A DNA stretch of 64,000 bases from Stictocephala bisonia (GCA_035578905.1 JAQJVL010000083.1:1262361-1326360); one strand, 5' to 3'. Counted from the stretch's first letter, positions 43,675 through 55,708 are shown. Numbers and translations are program-made. The notes: generated by a model from the letters alone, not told the origin.

Positions 43675-45310
43675 GTAGAGTCTCACTTATGCGAAGTAAA
43701 CCGGACGTGATGATGTCAGGTAAGTGAAAATATTGTATAATAGTTAATGGTAACACAAACTTTAAATAGTGCCAATAAATAAATTTTATGAAGTTTTTAC
43801 ACTATAGAACTGTGAAAGTAATAATCTTGTTCAGTTTTTATAACAATAAAAATTAATTTATCTTTCAAAAGTGAAGTGTCCTTATACATTATTCAACTAA
43901 AATTACTGTATACAATAGGGCTACAATACAATACAATATTCTTTATTTTACAAGTTCATGGAGAATTGCAAATGTGTCACAAACAATAATAAATTAATAC
44001 AATTAAAACTGTATAGTTCAAGTCAGATCAGTCATTGATTGATATTCTAAGTCCTCCAGTTTAAAAATGCATCAATTGTGTAAAAAGGGCGTTGAAGGAG
44101 CCATCTTTTCAGTGTATTCTTGAGGTTCCTTTGGTTTTTTATGTCTGCGGGTAAGGCGTTGAAAATCTTTGCACCCATATAGGAAGGTTTCTCTTCATTA
44201 AGTCTTGAATGGTGTCCTAGTAGATTAAAGTCTGCTGCTCGCCGGGTGTTGTATGCATGTAAGTCACTGCCTCTGGTCAAATTGTTCAAGTGGGCATACA
44301 ATATTGATTCTAAAATATACAGAGACACGACAGTAAGGATTGAAAGGTCAACAAATGCTGTCCTACAGCTGTCTCTTGGTTGCAATCCTGCCAGTGTTCT
44401 GATACATTTTTTCTGCAGAACCAGGGGTCTTTGTAAATTTGCTACACTTGATTTACCCCAAACAATAAGACCATAGCGGAGGTGTGCTTCAATGATGCGT
44501 AGTATGCAGTGAGTGTTACTGTGATGTCACTTATTGATTTAATCCGGCGGATGACATATAATCCAGAGCTTAATTTATCACAGAGGCTGTGATGTCCACT
44601 TCAATCCAGTGTCAATTACTATCCCCAGATATTTAGCTTCCTCCACACTATCAATGTTTGGTAATGCTCCCACTTCATCCTTCCTTCTTCCAAAGACCAG
44701 CTGTTTGGTCTTAGCTTCATCTATTACCAAGTTGTTGTTGTAGCAATACTGGACAGCCATATTCATTGCGATGTATGCTGAAACATTGAGCTGTTCAGGA
44801 TTTTTATTAGCTAGAAGTAAAGCCGTATCATCTGCATGTATATAGTCATACAGTTCAGTGGTAAAAAAATCTAATAATCCACAACAAATATAATACCCAT
44901 TAGTAAACATTTACATTACATTATACTGCAAGGCACTTGAAAAAACATACTTTGTATGGTTGTAAAACTTTATTATTTCAAAAAGAAATTATAGATTAAA
45001 AAAAAAGTTGTTATAGTTAATAGCCTGGAGATTGTCGCTATACCCTACAAGTGCTGGTAGTCCTAAAATTACCATACACTAAACACATTGACAAAAGTGT
45101 GCTGTCTGATCATGTTACAGTGGCCGCTCAATATAAAGTCAAGTACAGTAAGCAACAAAACGGTGCACTGTTTGGGAAAAACCTCATTATACATATAGGT
45201 TTTGTTATCACGGAACAGAAAGCATTTTATTATTTTCAGACAATTATTACAGTATTGTTTATTAGACAAGTACGACGGTTAAAAAGTAAGGTCGGTTAAC
45301 GAGGCTCTAC
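43675..45310. mobile_element. Tigger/pogo-like element carrying a nested LINE
   Basis: The left end is TA-GTAGAGTCTCACTTATGCG and the inverted right end is TA-GTAGAGCCTCGTTAACCG, with TA duplications at 43673-43674 and 45311-45312. The interior near 45240 has a CAATTATTACAGTATTG stretch. About 1 kb of its length is a LINE fragment (43926-44920) in the minus orientation. Confidence 0.7.
43926..44920 (-). pseudogene. LINE RT C-terminal fragment nested in a Tigger-like element
   Basis: On the minus strand HADDTALLLANKNPEQLN and EEAKYLGIVIDTGLKW mark the RT end after the catalytic turn (HADD for YADD). A broken stretch follows, then DLHAYNTRRAADFNLLGHHS and KIFNALPADIKNQRN, the LINE C-terminus, with a stop at 44047. 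The tail reads ATAAAGAATATTGTATTGTA, a (TATTG)n microsatellite. 5' truncated and frameshifted. Confidence 0.82.
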
Positions 45311-45312
45311 TA

Positions 45313-47313
45313 TATAATTTTAATGTTATATGTATCATATGCATGTGTAGCTCTACTAACATATCAATTGCTTGTATTGTAATCAGTGTCTGGAGTACTG
45401 AGTCTATTCATTGTAAATCGTTATTGAGTAAGTAGTAAATCACCATTATTTTTTCAATTTCTATGCTAAATATAATTTTTAATAGTTTTTTTGGAAAAAC
45501 ATTTTTCTTTGATATTGTATACTAAATAATAAAAATCTTTGATGATTATGTCTCAGACATAGGTAGGCAGTTTTTAATATCGTTGATTATTGGCAGTACA
45601 AAAGAGTTATTATTACAATACCTTTTGGGATTGTCAATAATTTCAGTGTAGTAATCAATTTGTTGGCTAATTATATGTGTATAGGTTAGAAAATGTCAAA
45701 TACTTCGCCGAAATGGTGGAATTTCTTTAATGATATATTGAATATTTACATCTAAATTATGTTGCAGCTGCCACTTTGGAGGCATTTTCTAGTGTGATAT
45801 TTACTCTTTTATATTTTTAATATATTCTGAGTGGTTGAGAATTTAACGTAGAAGTGAAATAGTTCAAGGCAGAATAATAAGATTATCTGTACTAAAACTG
45901 TTCACAGTTATATATATTTTTAGTGTAAGTTTGAGAATAAACTCTAATTCTATTATAAAAAGGCATGAAACCAATGTTGTAATTCCGAATAATAAAATAA
46001 AATTTATTGGATTTTATTGAAAATTTAATAACTTCAATATATAAATAAAATATATGATGATTTTATTAGTTGTAGTGTGTATTTGAATTTGTTTTAATAT
46101 TATATTTGCTAATTTAAAGATGAGTGTACAATAAAGTTCAAAATCATCCATTTTAGAAGTAGTTCTCAATTAAAGAACGTATTGATGTCTGAATTTAATT
46201 TTGGAAGCCAATCTGATTTATGAAATATTATTTTAAATAATAGATACTTATATGTTAGATAGTTTATAAAAATTGTAATTTTGTTACCTACAAATATGTT
46301 TGTAATGCTAAAATATTTTCTAGGAATTTGTAAAAACCACCAAACATGTGACAGTTTTTATGTAATTGCCGGCTGATGTGATTGAGCTGGCCTCAGATAT
46401 TCAACTAATGAAAACATGTAGATATATAAAGTATTAAACTATTTTTTAAATGTTTTAAGGGAGATTTACTGAACAACCTTTCATTCATAAATACTCTTTA
46501 AATATTTGTCGAAAGATTTCATTACTCTTCAGCTTTTGGCTACTTCTGGTATCCTCCAGTACTGTATTTTAGTGTTCTAGCTGTGGAAACATCCTGTTTA
46601 CGAACCATATCAGAATAATACTCACATAACCATGTTGATGTTTTTAGTGATGAGTGGCTGATAGACTATTTTTTTGCAATCTCCTTTTTAGTTAAGTGGC
46701 AAGGTTACATCTTGATACTTTGAAGGTCTTAGAAGTGATTATATCTTCTTTCTTCTGGCTTAAGGCTAGTACCTATATAATATAGATTTATTGTGTAGCT
46801 GGTGATCTTTATGATCACTTCTTTGTGTTGAGTATTTATTGATTTGTTTTTATCATTATATGTTATCTTATTTTTTTGATAAGACTCCCAGTTAAGTCCC
46901 TTATGCCATGTTGAATACAGGATATCAAGAAAACAAATAAACTGAAGCTTGTTCTTCATGGAAGGTTTCCTTACATCTTGCTTATCATGGTTTGAGTATT
47001 AATCAATAAGAGCAATATCGTTAAGAAGATATTTAAGGATGTCAGATTTTATAAGAAAACACCAATCTGAAAACTTAGATCAGTGATTTAAAGCAGTTAA
47101 CAACCTAACATTAGAGTTACCTCAGTTTCCATCTTCTAGTATGCTCTAAGGTGAAAAGGAGAAGTTGTGAAGGTAGAGGTGGTTAATATTACCAGATTAA
47201 AATCTAAAGGTAATAACTGTAAGTAATTCCATATTATAGTGATTGAGTCTAAATTTCCTGCAATGAGAAAATGAAGCATGTGGCCGGCTGGTTTTTTACT
47301 TGCTTCCTTTCAG
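45313..47313. other. No feature recognised before terminal exon 3
   Basis: AT-rich sequence. A minus ORF at 46729-46959 is Asn/Lys/Tyr-rich with no domain. The end is a good pyrimidine tract leading into the acceptor at 47313. Confidence 0.5.
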
Positions 47314-47389
47314 GGGAGGACATAATGAAAAGTACAGATATGTGGCTCAGAATCCAATGAAGGAAGCTTATGTCCAGGATTCAGAATGA
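47314..47389 (+). CDS. TMEM130: TMEM130-like gene, terminal exon 3 (medium tail), candidate
   Basis: The acceptor TACTTGCTTCCTTTCAG is followed by a phase-2 frame that fits the shared donor at 25972. The joined tail reads SRHRGGHNEKYRYVAQNPM and then KEAYVQDSE before TGA at 47387-47389. YRYV is a YxxPhi-type signal, and the tail ends acidic. Its start (RGGHN) resembles that of tail 2 (RGNYN), which could mean exon duplication. A hairpin (ATAAATTATCA/TGATAATTTAT, 47398-47428) and AATAAA (47434-47439) follow. It lies 21 kb from its donor, so transcript evidence is essential. Confidence 0.68.
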
Positions 47390-47433
47390 ACTTCATTATA
47401 AATTATCAGAAAGTGTTTGATAATTTATAGTGA

Positions 47434-47439
47434 AATAAA
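47434..47439 (+). terminator. Candidate polyadenylation signal for the tail-3 transcript
   Basis: AATAAA, 45 bases after the tail-3 stop codon and just after an 11-bp-stem hairpin. Confidence 0.55.
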
Positions 47440-50400
47440 TTATAAGAAAGAAAGATCTTTGAACTAAATCTGATGACATCTTTTCTGCTCTTCTTGTAAA
47501 TAGCTTGCTTGTTGTTGCCCTGACTGGTCAAGTGATAGAACATCATCATTGGGACATTGGGATCCCAACTAAGAAAAATACATGAAACTCAGATGCTCTG
47601 CCTGAAAATTCACATCTAGGATTGTGTTCTCCATTCTATAAAATTCACAATCATAGGTTTTAAAAGATCCTGACTGTAACTGTATGTGGTTATTAATGTA
47701 ACTAAATTTAGTTACATTTATCATAGTATTCTACAACATAGCATTGTTAATGCTTATACTAGGTTCAGTCCCGCTCCCAATGTCCGTCAACTATATACTG
47801 GTATCAAAATGATGGGAAGCTTCAAATATTTGTTGAAATTTTTGTTCCCAAAAGGTTTAATAAGTTTATACACTTAAATAACGTTAAGATTTTGTAATTG
47901 TACATTCATTAAAATACTATACCACTCATCAATGTTCCTAGAAATATACTTTTTTTAACTTTCTTACACAACACAATTTATCTGTAAAACCAAGCTTTTA
48001 TAGTTTATATCTTCAAAAATTAAAAACTGTTTAAATTGACTTATAAGCATTAAATATAAAGTTGTATTAGTACTAAAAACTAATACCCTCATAACTTGAA
48101 GCTTTCAGATTGGTCAAGCTTAATTTGACCCTTAACAGTTCTTTACAGTTAATAAGTTTGTCACAGTCGAACCTCGGAAACTCTAGTTGGTGTTGATTTT
48201 GGAACTATATCCAACTCCATTGACTATAGTCAATGAAGAACAGTTGTCGTCCCTCCATTCCCAAACCATTGTATTAATGGTGGCAGTTTACTCCATCTTC
48301 TCTCCGTTTGGTCACCAGGGAGCGGATTTATAAGTAGCTGACACTTTTATCCTATATCTATATGAAAAATAGATGTATTTTCATTAACACAGTACGCAAG
48401 TGGTTGGGTGGGAGGGTCAACACAGTTTGTGGAGTAGCCAGGCTGGGGTAGACCGCACCTGTTCTTGTCGCTGTGCCAACAAGTACAAAAGTGTTATGTA
48501 CATTTTTGTAGTATATTCTATCGTTTCCTCACAAAAAGTTGATAAAGTTTAGATATTTGTCAAAAAGTGTGATTTTTACAATACATCTTCCCATTTAAAA
48601 GTGATTAAAACAAGCTGGAAACCTAAAACCTTGCACAATATTTACGTTTACCACTCTATATACCATCCTCCATGACCAACTTTGGTAGTATACCATCAAC
48701 ACTTAAGTAATTCATTATGATCATCTTGGGTCTGTGTTATTTTGTAGTCCAACATTACTTCAAATACAGATCTGTCACACTTACATTTTTACATTATGTA
48801 TTTCAAATTGAAACTTACTTTATAGAATAAGTGTGACTAAAAGCCCCATGAGATTACATTTCTTTCCAACTGGTTTTGGTTTATTTATAAAAAAATATTA
48901 AATCAACATTAGTAAAAGGTACATTTCATATGGCTTTTAGTGGGTAGAGATATATAGTTAAAACACAGCCCCCTCACCTGTTTAGACAAGCACATTTTTG
49001 TTTAGTAGGTTTATTGGACCACTCGCTTAACTTGACTTCTGAACCACGAGGGTAATATCTATACATGGTCACATGGGAATTGAACCTGAACCGGCTGCAT
49101 AGCAAGCCACTGCCTTAGCTCTTTACCTACTGCTGCTTCAGTAGTTACCTATATTTTTTAAAAAGAAATCACTGGATAAAATTAAAACCTTATCTTATGG
49201 GTATATTCTGTTCTTTTTAAAGAATTGCCATTTAAAATTGAATATTTATAAATCAGCCTGTAATCCCTATTTGAATTTAAAATTAACCTGATGGAGAATG
49301 AAATCCAAAATGGCGGCAGCTACAGAAGACTTAAGAAATGTGGATTGATGGTTATATGAATTAAACTCCTATATAACGAATGTGGTACAAAATAAAACAC
49401 ATCAAAAACAACCTAAATTTATTTTATTAGCAAGTTATAACCTTTGGGTAAACAATATAACAAAGCTAAAATTAATATTTGATTCAAAATAAAATAATGC
49501 TCTGTACTACTTATACCATATCCCTACACCGATATATTAAAAACATAACAATATTTTTTCATACAAAGTCAACATTGAACAAATCGAATTATATGCTATT
49601 TCTAGTATTTAATTTACATTTTACAGCAAAATATTACCTTTAAGTACCATGATTATGTACTAAAATATGTAAGATACTGCACAAAATAATCGAGATTAAA
49701 TATTTTTACTTAAATACTGATGTGGGAATAAACTTACTCATTAAACTATTTTGAAAAAACTTTTTAACCTGATAAAATGCCCAGTTTATTAACTATTGGA
49801 AATGTCTTCTTAATAGAAGTCCGTTTATTGAATTAAGTACAGCAGATTAATTACTAATAATATCAAAATATAAAAAGAACTTTGTTCAGTTTATTGGTAT
49901 TAAATGAAAGGCACATTATAGGAATAAACTTGTTGCTATTAAAAAATTTTAAATATTCTACATTCACCATTTGGAAACCGGTGAAAAACCAATTTTTTTA
50001 AACATGTTAATGAAAAATTAAATTATAATAAAACTAAATGATATGGTGTAGTTTAAAAGTCTCATTACTGAACTATGAAACTTATTGGTTATAAAAAATA
50101 TCAAAATGGCAGTCATGCTATTTATCAAAAAAATGATAAGGACGGAATAAACTCTTATTATAAGTAAAAGGGTTAACAAAATAATCACAACGCTTATACA
50201 TCATGGTTAATATACAAATGTTAGTAGTTAAAAAAATATAAATTACATATTAATACAGGGATATAAACCCATATGATATATGTACAATATACAATCTATA
50301 TGTTACCAAATATTCTACACTAGGGAATGTATATCATGAGCAAAAGAGTGTGACTGTAGACCTGTTGCAGTTATACAACGGTGCGAAAAATCCTTGGAAA

Positions 50401-51063
50401 TGAGCAGAAAGCATTTTAAACAGTTTTATCATCATGGCGAAAGATTATATAATTTTAGTGCTGACCCTAACTAAATTGAAACTTTCTGTAGAATACAGAT
50501 GATATTTGTGTTTAAAATAACGTAACTTTAAAGTTAAAACCCTTATGATATTTACATTTCTTGACTGTCGTCATATTCATCTTTATTACTATTAAATTTA
50601 ATTGAAACTACCATTTATCTCAAGATTGGTAACTATTGGAAATGGTTTTAATAAATTTATTAAGAAAAAATATTGTTAACGTAATTATGTATATATGCTA
50701 AACAATAGTCACAAAATGTAATGTCAGTTAATTTTAAATTCCCATTTGGTCAATACTACAATCTATTAATAGTTATAAAAAGCACATTTACGTTGTTATT
50801 TAATTATAATCACATTTTCATCATTTGGAAGCTGGTAAATAACTGACTGAGTTAAAAAAAGGCAACCACTTGAAACATTCACTAGCATTTTTCAATTTAC
50901 TGAAACATCTAACGTATTTTAGCAGTAAACTGTCATTTTATTGTAAAATATGCTTAAATATAAGAAGCATTAACACATTAATTGTATCCTAAACCCTTGT
51001 AGAGCTCTGGGAATTAGCATCTGTATTTAATTATACGTTATAGAGTTTAATTATAAGTGAAGC
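47440..51063. other. Intergenic AT-rich stretch between convergent genes
   Basis: No gene is recognised. CAGTCGAACCTCGGAAACTC near 48168 looks like one Tigger/pogo terminus without a partner. A SINE-like head lies at about 49076-49145. Two similar blocks (AACTATTGGAAATG ... CATTTGGAAnCnGGT, at about 49790-49985 and 50625-50835) may be an old duplication. Confidence 0.5.
49060..49145 (-). mobile_element. tRNA-like SINE head
   Basis: The complement of 49076-49086 is GGTTCAATTCC, an exact pol III B-box. It is preceded on the minus strand by AGAGCTAAGGCAGTGGC, a degenerate A-box region. No complete tRNA fold was confirmed. Confidence 0.45.
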
Positions 51064-51644
51064 CAAGGGTGTTCATCCGGGCGCCCAGTTTAGTACTCTA
51101 AGAAATTTTGTTCTAGATTTTATTGCAACTGCCTCTAAGAGTAGTAAAGATCCTGACTCACTAATGAACTATCAATTGCCCTCTACTTCATAGACCCTAG
51201 CCTGCAAATTCGAGAGAAGGACATAACTACCACATTTTTAAACTCTAACAATAAATGTTGTAATATATATATATTATTAATTAATAATATATATTTTTTA
51301 GCCAAAGATGACTCTACAAATTTAAACTCAAGATCTGAACAAATATCATTTATAGAAAAATAATTGGTAACATTAAAATAAATTAGTACCTTTTGTCCAC
51401 TATATTTTCAAAATGTTAATAAATTATATCATACGGTTTGTTCATGAGCTATGCACCAAAAAGGCCAAATTAGTCACTTTGGGCAGCCCTATCTGCATAA
51501 AGAAATTTTTGAGAGTTTTTTTCCAGTAGCAAATTTATTACTTACATGCATACTACCAATTTTAAGCAAACAATTTTTCAAAAATAATTTTCGATCGAAC
51601 ACCCTTAATAGTCAGGAAATGCACCTCACCTTAGGTGTTGAAAT

Positions 51645-51823
51645 AGACGAGTGGTCTAATGCGTTGTACTCTGACCAGGTGCAACCATGTGAGATGTGTA
51701 CCAACAATGGACCCTATGCCGCAAATCAGTGCCTCCATAGAATTGCACGGTATCAGCTAGATTTGAATTTACAATCTTTGACAGTCTATCTGGCCACAGC
51801 ATAACGCCTTAGACCACTCGTCT
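51645..51823 (-). mobile_element. tRNA-Leu/Ser-like SINE with inverted heads
   Basis: On the minus strand from 51823 it reads GACGAGTGGTCTAAGGCGTT, like the A-box end of a tRNA-Leu, and later GTCAAAGATTG and TTCAAATCT, like the variable arm and B-box. The same 21-bp head appears in the plus orientation at 51645-51665 (20 of 21 identical), making an inverted repeat. Confidence 0.6.
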
Positions 51824-51829
51824 GTTCAA

Positions 51830-53713
51830 TAAAGGAGTGGTGTACGTACATTTAACAAGTTCTTCTTGGGTTTAGGATACAATGTTTTACAACTTGTAGA
51901 AAGACAGTATTTATACAGATTTGTGATCTTCTGGGTATGGCCTAGTCAGTTCCTTATTTATATATACTGAGAATGTTTTCTGACTTCTTGCAGACCAGCA
52001 GAGGAATAGTACTGCAAAAAAAAACAAGTGAAGAGCGTTTGTCTAGGACACACGTTATAGAGAGAGTGGGCATGAATCACCCTAGTGGATGTTATCTTTC
52101 TCCTCGTGGCTTTCTCTTTTGTGCAACAAGAACCACTCCAGAACATTATTCTTGCAGTTCCAGAATACAGCCAGAGTCAAAAGGAGAAAGAGAGAGAAAG
52201 CACTGGAAGTTTTTAGAATGTTGAATGACTTATCTGTTCTTCATATGAATTGACTTATTCATTCCCTATAAAACAACTTGAACTAGATCAAAGCCTTTCA
52301 TTTTAATGTTTTTTATCACAGTGCCCACGTGGCATTGATAACGTACATCTGCAAGTTGTGTGAAAGGTCAGCAAGCAATGTATATAACATACATAAAAAC
52401 AAATGTTCCCTCGGGACAGTGGACCATCATGACAATCATATACTAAACATATCCTATACTAAACAATCATATACTAATCATAAGCTTGGAAGCCTATCAA
52501 TGTATTTATCAAATGCGGTATATTTAATTTGAAACGTGAAAACTCGAATGACGTAAGAGCATATCATCCTCTTTCTACAAGACTTTTATCAGTAGTCAAA
52601 ATACAGCACTGGCTCTGAAAGTGTTAAGAATATCAAAATAATATTCACCATGTCCAGAGATTGTAAATAAACAATGTGATCCTGCTGCAGGTTTTACACT
52701 GCTAGTATTTTTTTAATGCTCCCTGCTCCAAACAGATTATTAAATAACTTAAATACAAATATATCAGCTAAACTACAATCTACATTTATTATGACACAAT
52801 TTTTATTTTTCACACATGAAAACAATTAGATTCAACACAGAAAACATTTATAAACAGTTAAAACATATCTATATATTAAATAATATGTTCTAATATATTA
52901 AATAATACTGAAATAAAAATAGTAATATAGAATGTACCTAAATATATTATTAAATTTATTAAAACCCAATACTAAGAAATACATGGATATCAAACTGAAA
53001 TAGAACACCATTCTAATGATAAGCTTAAACATATTTTACTACATTTTCAGGAAAAGAAGCACCAAATTGAATCAGATGTAATCTCATAGCAGTAAATCAA
53101 CATGAATCATAATATTTTTAAAGTTTATGTATCTAATGATTGAAAAACATATGGACTGGAATTTTATACAAAATAATCACTAAACTAATAATTACTGGTA
53201 GGCTACTTATGAATACCTTAGATGTTTTCAGGTTGATGCTAAACTGCATGATGCCCAATCTTCACGAAGTGGACTCTTAGAGCATATATATATTATATTT
53301 TTGTAATATATGTATATTATACAATTCAAAAACATATGTTTATAACACTTTTTTGTCTAACACTACTGTAGTAATTTTCTATCAAATCACTCTTGAGTAT
53401 TATGAATATATTATATACAAAATGTTCAACAATATATTACTTGTACAATGTTACTTTTAACAAGACCACTATTTTACAAAGTAAATTGATTGCACATTCC
53501 CAAAACGAAGAGTGTATAATACATTTTGTACAGTAAATTTATCATTTCCGTTGTTTAAAAATAAAAAAAATCTTGAATCCCACTGGAATACAAAATATAC
53601 TACTCTTGTAGGGACAGACCTGTGTGTAAGGCATGGTTAGTCTTCGGGGCAGTATACAGTCGTTAAGGTCATTTATGTAGAGACATATAGCCACTGCATA
53701 CTTAGAGCCTTGT
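51830..53713. other. Intergenic sequence and probable IRSp53 3' UTR
   Basis: A GC-richer block at about 51990-52230 follows an acceptor-like CTTCTTGCAG and is open in two frames, but no domain is recognised. The part just below 53713 is probably the 3' UTR of the WH2 form of IRSp53, with several minus-strand AATAAA candidates near 52.8 kb. Confidence 0.4.
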
Positions 53714-53786
53714 TCAAAGAATTATTGGTGCTGAACGATCGTTGGTTTTAGTCTTGCGAAGTTTCACTGTAGCAAACGCATTGCCC
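53714..53786 (-). CDS. IRSp53: IRSp53/BAIAP2, alternative terminal exon with WH2 motif
   Basis: On the minus strand, acceptor TTTTTGCAG precedes a phase-2 exon joined to the donor at 59521. It encodes R-GNAFATVKLRKTKTNDRSAP and then IIL before the stop. This is the C-terminal WH2 motif of IRSp53/MIM-family proteins (NpFatVkLrpt.TNDRSAP), which binds actin monomers. It is an alternative to the long tail exon at 57336-58137. A piggyBac-like element begins 78 bp upstream of its acceptor. Confidence 0.9.
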
Positions 53787-53868
53787 CTGCAAAAATAAGA
53801 AGATTGGTGTTGAACGCATTGTAAAGAAGTTATAAGAAATTGAATTGTTTTTAACAAAGATACCTTAA

Positions 53869-54590
53869 CCCTGCAGTACTTGCGTGGCCTCCTGGAGCAC
53901 CAATACTCGCGCGGGCTCCATTGTACCCCATGCAGTATTTTGTATTTGTACTTAAAAATGTAGTGGGCCTTAGTTTGTAACAATGACTACATTCGCTCAT
54001 CTACACTCATCACACTCATTCAAAATTCATATTCACCCATATCTTGACGATCGGTGTCTTATGAATAAATAAATAAATAAACAAAACTGACTGTTCTAAT
54101 GTCATGCAACCATACTTGTGTATCAAGATATATCTTACATAAAATTCAAAGTTTTCAAAGAAAATATGTATTTTCACTTATATAGGAAAAATGATTAACT
54201 TATCCATGTCTTGCCGCAATATAAGTAATGTATAATTTCATATTTTGTTCAATTTTGTGGTGTTATGTTCATATCAATTTTCCAACTTATTTTACCTGGA
54301 CTCACAAGGCTTTAAAGTACAACTTCAATACTATAAATTTTCAAAAATAAATAAAAACTCTAAAAGCCATATATATACTGGTGCGGGCTACAAGTGTAGC
54401 CCACATAACTTTGGACGCAAATATAACAAACTGCCACTCCCAAAAACATGCCAAAACACTCAGAACGATTAAAGCATTTGTTAATAGGAAGGTACTGAGG
54501 AGCTGACTACTCCTCACCCTCAGTTATCTGAGAAAATGGTGAAATACAACGGTTGGGCTGGTTGGGCTACACCGCACGAGTAGTGCAGGG
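53869..54590. mobile_element. piggyBac-like non-autonomous element
   Basis: TTAA (53865-53868) plus CCCTGCAGTACTTGCGTGG on the left, and TTAA (54591-54594) plus CCCTGCACTACTCGTGCGG inverted on the right. It carries the 3' half of a SINE at 53964-54083. The interior ORF 54245-54472 has no recognised domain. Confidence 0.8.
53964..54083 (+). mobile_element. SINE 3' half nested in the piggyBac-like element
   Basis: CCTTAGTTTGTAACAATGAC, CTCATCTACACTCATCACAC and CATATCTTGACGATCGGTGT, ending (AAATA)n, are nearly identical to the 3' ends of the copies at 18285 and 60506. The tRNA head is absent. Confidence 0.85.
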
Positions 54591-54594
54591 TTAA

Positions 54595-55708
54595 ATGGTA
54601 TGTGTTATAGTTCATTTATGTTATGATTTACAAACATAATCCTATACCCCTTAATAGATTGAGTGTTATTATCACATCACTAGCGATTTCACTTAAATGT
54701 GTTATTACCTATGTTATTCTGTTTAGAGACATAATATTACATTAGTGTTAAACCTGTACTCTTTCTTGCTGCATTAGCTTGTAGTTATAACATTTTCCAC
54801 AAGACAGCTCCACCTCACAGCACTGTGCCTGACTTACTCAACTTATGTTATCTGCACCCTTGACTCATCATAAGTGCAGGAATGTCCATTTGATAATCAT
54901 TCTCTATTCAGTTATTACTTTTTTATCCTCAATATTTTTTTTAATGTTGTATGATCAACAGCTATAAAGTTTTTCCTTAGTTTTATTTTGTTTGTATATA
55001 AATTTATACTGTACAATGTTCAGTTTTTTTTATCATAAATACATGTTTATGATTTTAAGTTTTCAGTTATTAATAATTAATCGATATTTCAAATATCAAA
55101 CAGCAATAATTAATTATTTAAATTTTGAATTATTATTTCAACAAATGAAACATGTTACATTCAGAATAATGGTTTTATTTTTTTTACTAAGAAAATGTAT
55201 ACTTTTTTTTAAATAAACCACTAACGTGTTTGTTATTTCAACAAATAAAACATGTTATATTCAGAATAATGGTTTTATTTTTTTATTAAGAAAATGTATA
55301 CTTTTTTTTAAATAAACCGCTAAGGTGTTAGTAAAAGACTTGAAAGAAATGCTATGCCATCAATTCCAATCATAACTAAAAAAAAATGTTTAAAGGGATC
55401 GGTTGGCTACCATTCATATGTATCCATGTGTTCTTCAACACATGATATTGTATAACGAAAAGATCTACGTTGTTAAGGTTTCTCACCCATACTTATTACA
55501 CCACAGAGAAAAAAGAAACAGAGTTTACATCCAATAGTGCCCTGAATAGGTGTCCAGTAAGGAAATTGGGATGTCTTGTAGTGAGTTCTCAATAAACATG
55601 ATGGAACTTGCTGTCAGCCCCTTCCACTTTACCCCTCCAAGGATAATCCTATCAATTATTAGAACAGATTTATAAAGATGTACATTAGTTGTAATCCAAT
55701 TACAGGTG
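54595..55708. other. IRSp53 intronic sequence with a tandem duplication
   Basis: Two copies of a ~100-bp unit lie at about 55131-55231 and 55232-55325 (TTATTTCAACAAATnAAACA). Nothing else is recognised. Confidence 0.6.

Noticed and set aside
51451..51804. 117-codon plus-strand ORF
   Set aside because: Its C-terminal half is the tRNA-Leu-like SINE and no domain is recognised.
51997..52015. Possible further TMEM130-like terminal exon at 51997
   Set aside because: In the required phase 2 it would encode only RPAEE before a stop. The longer frame is phase 0 and does not match the donor.
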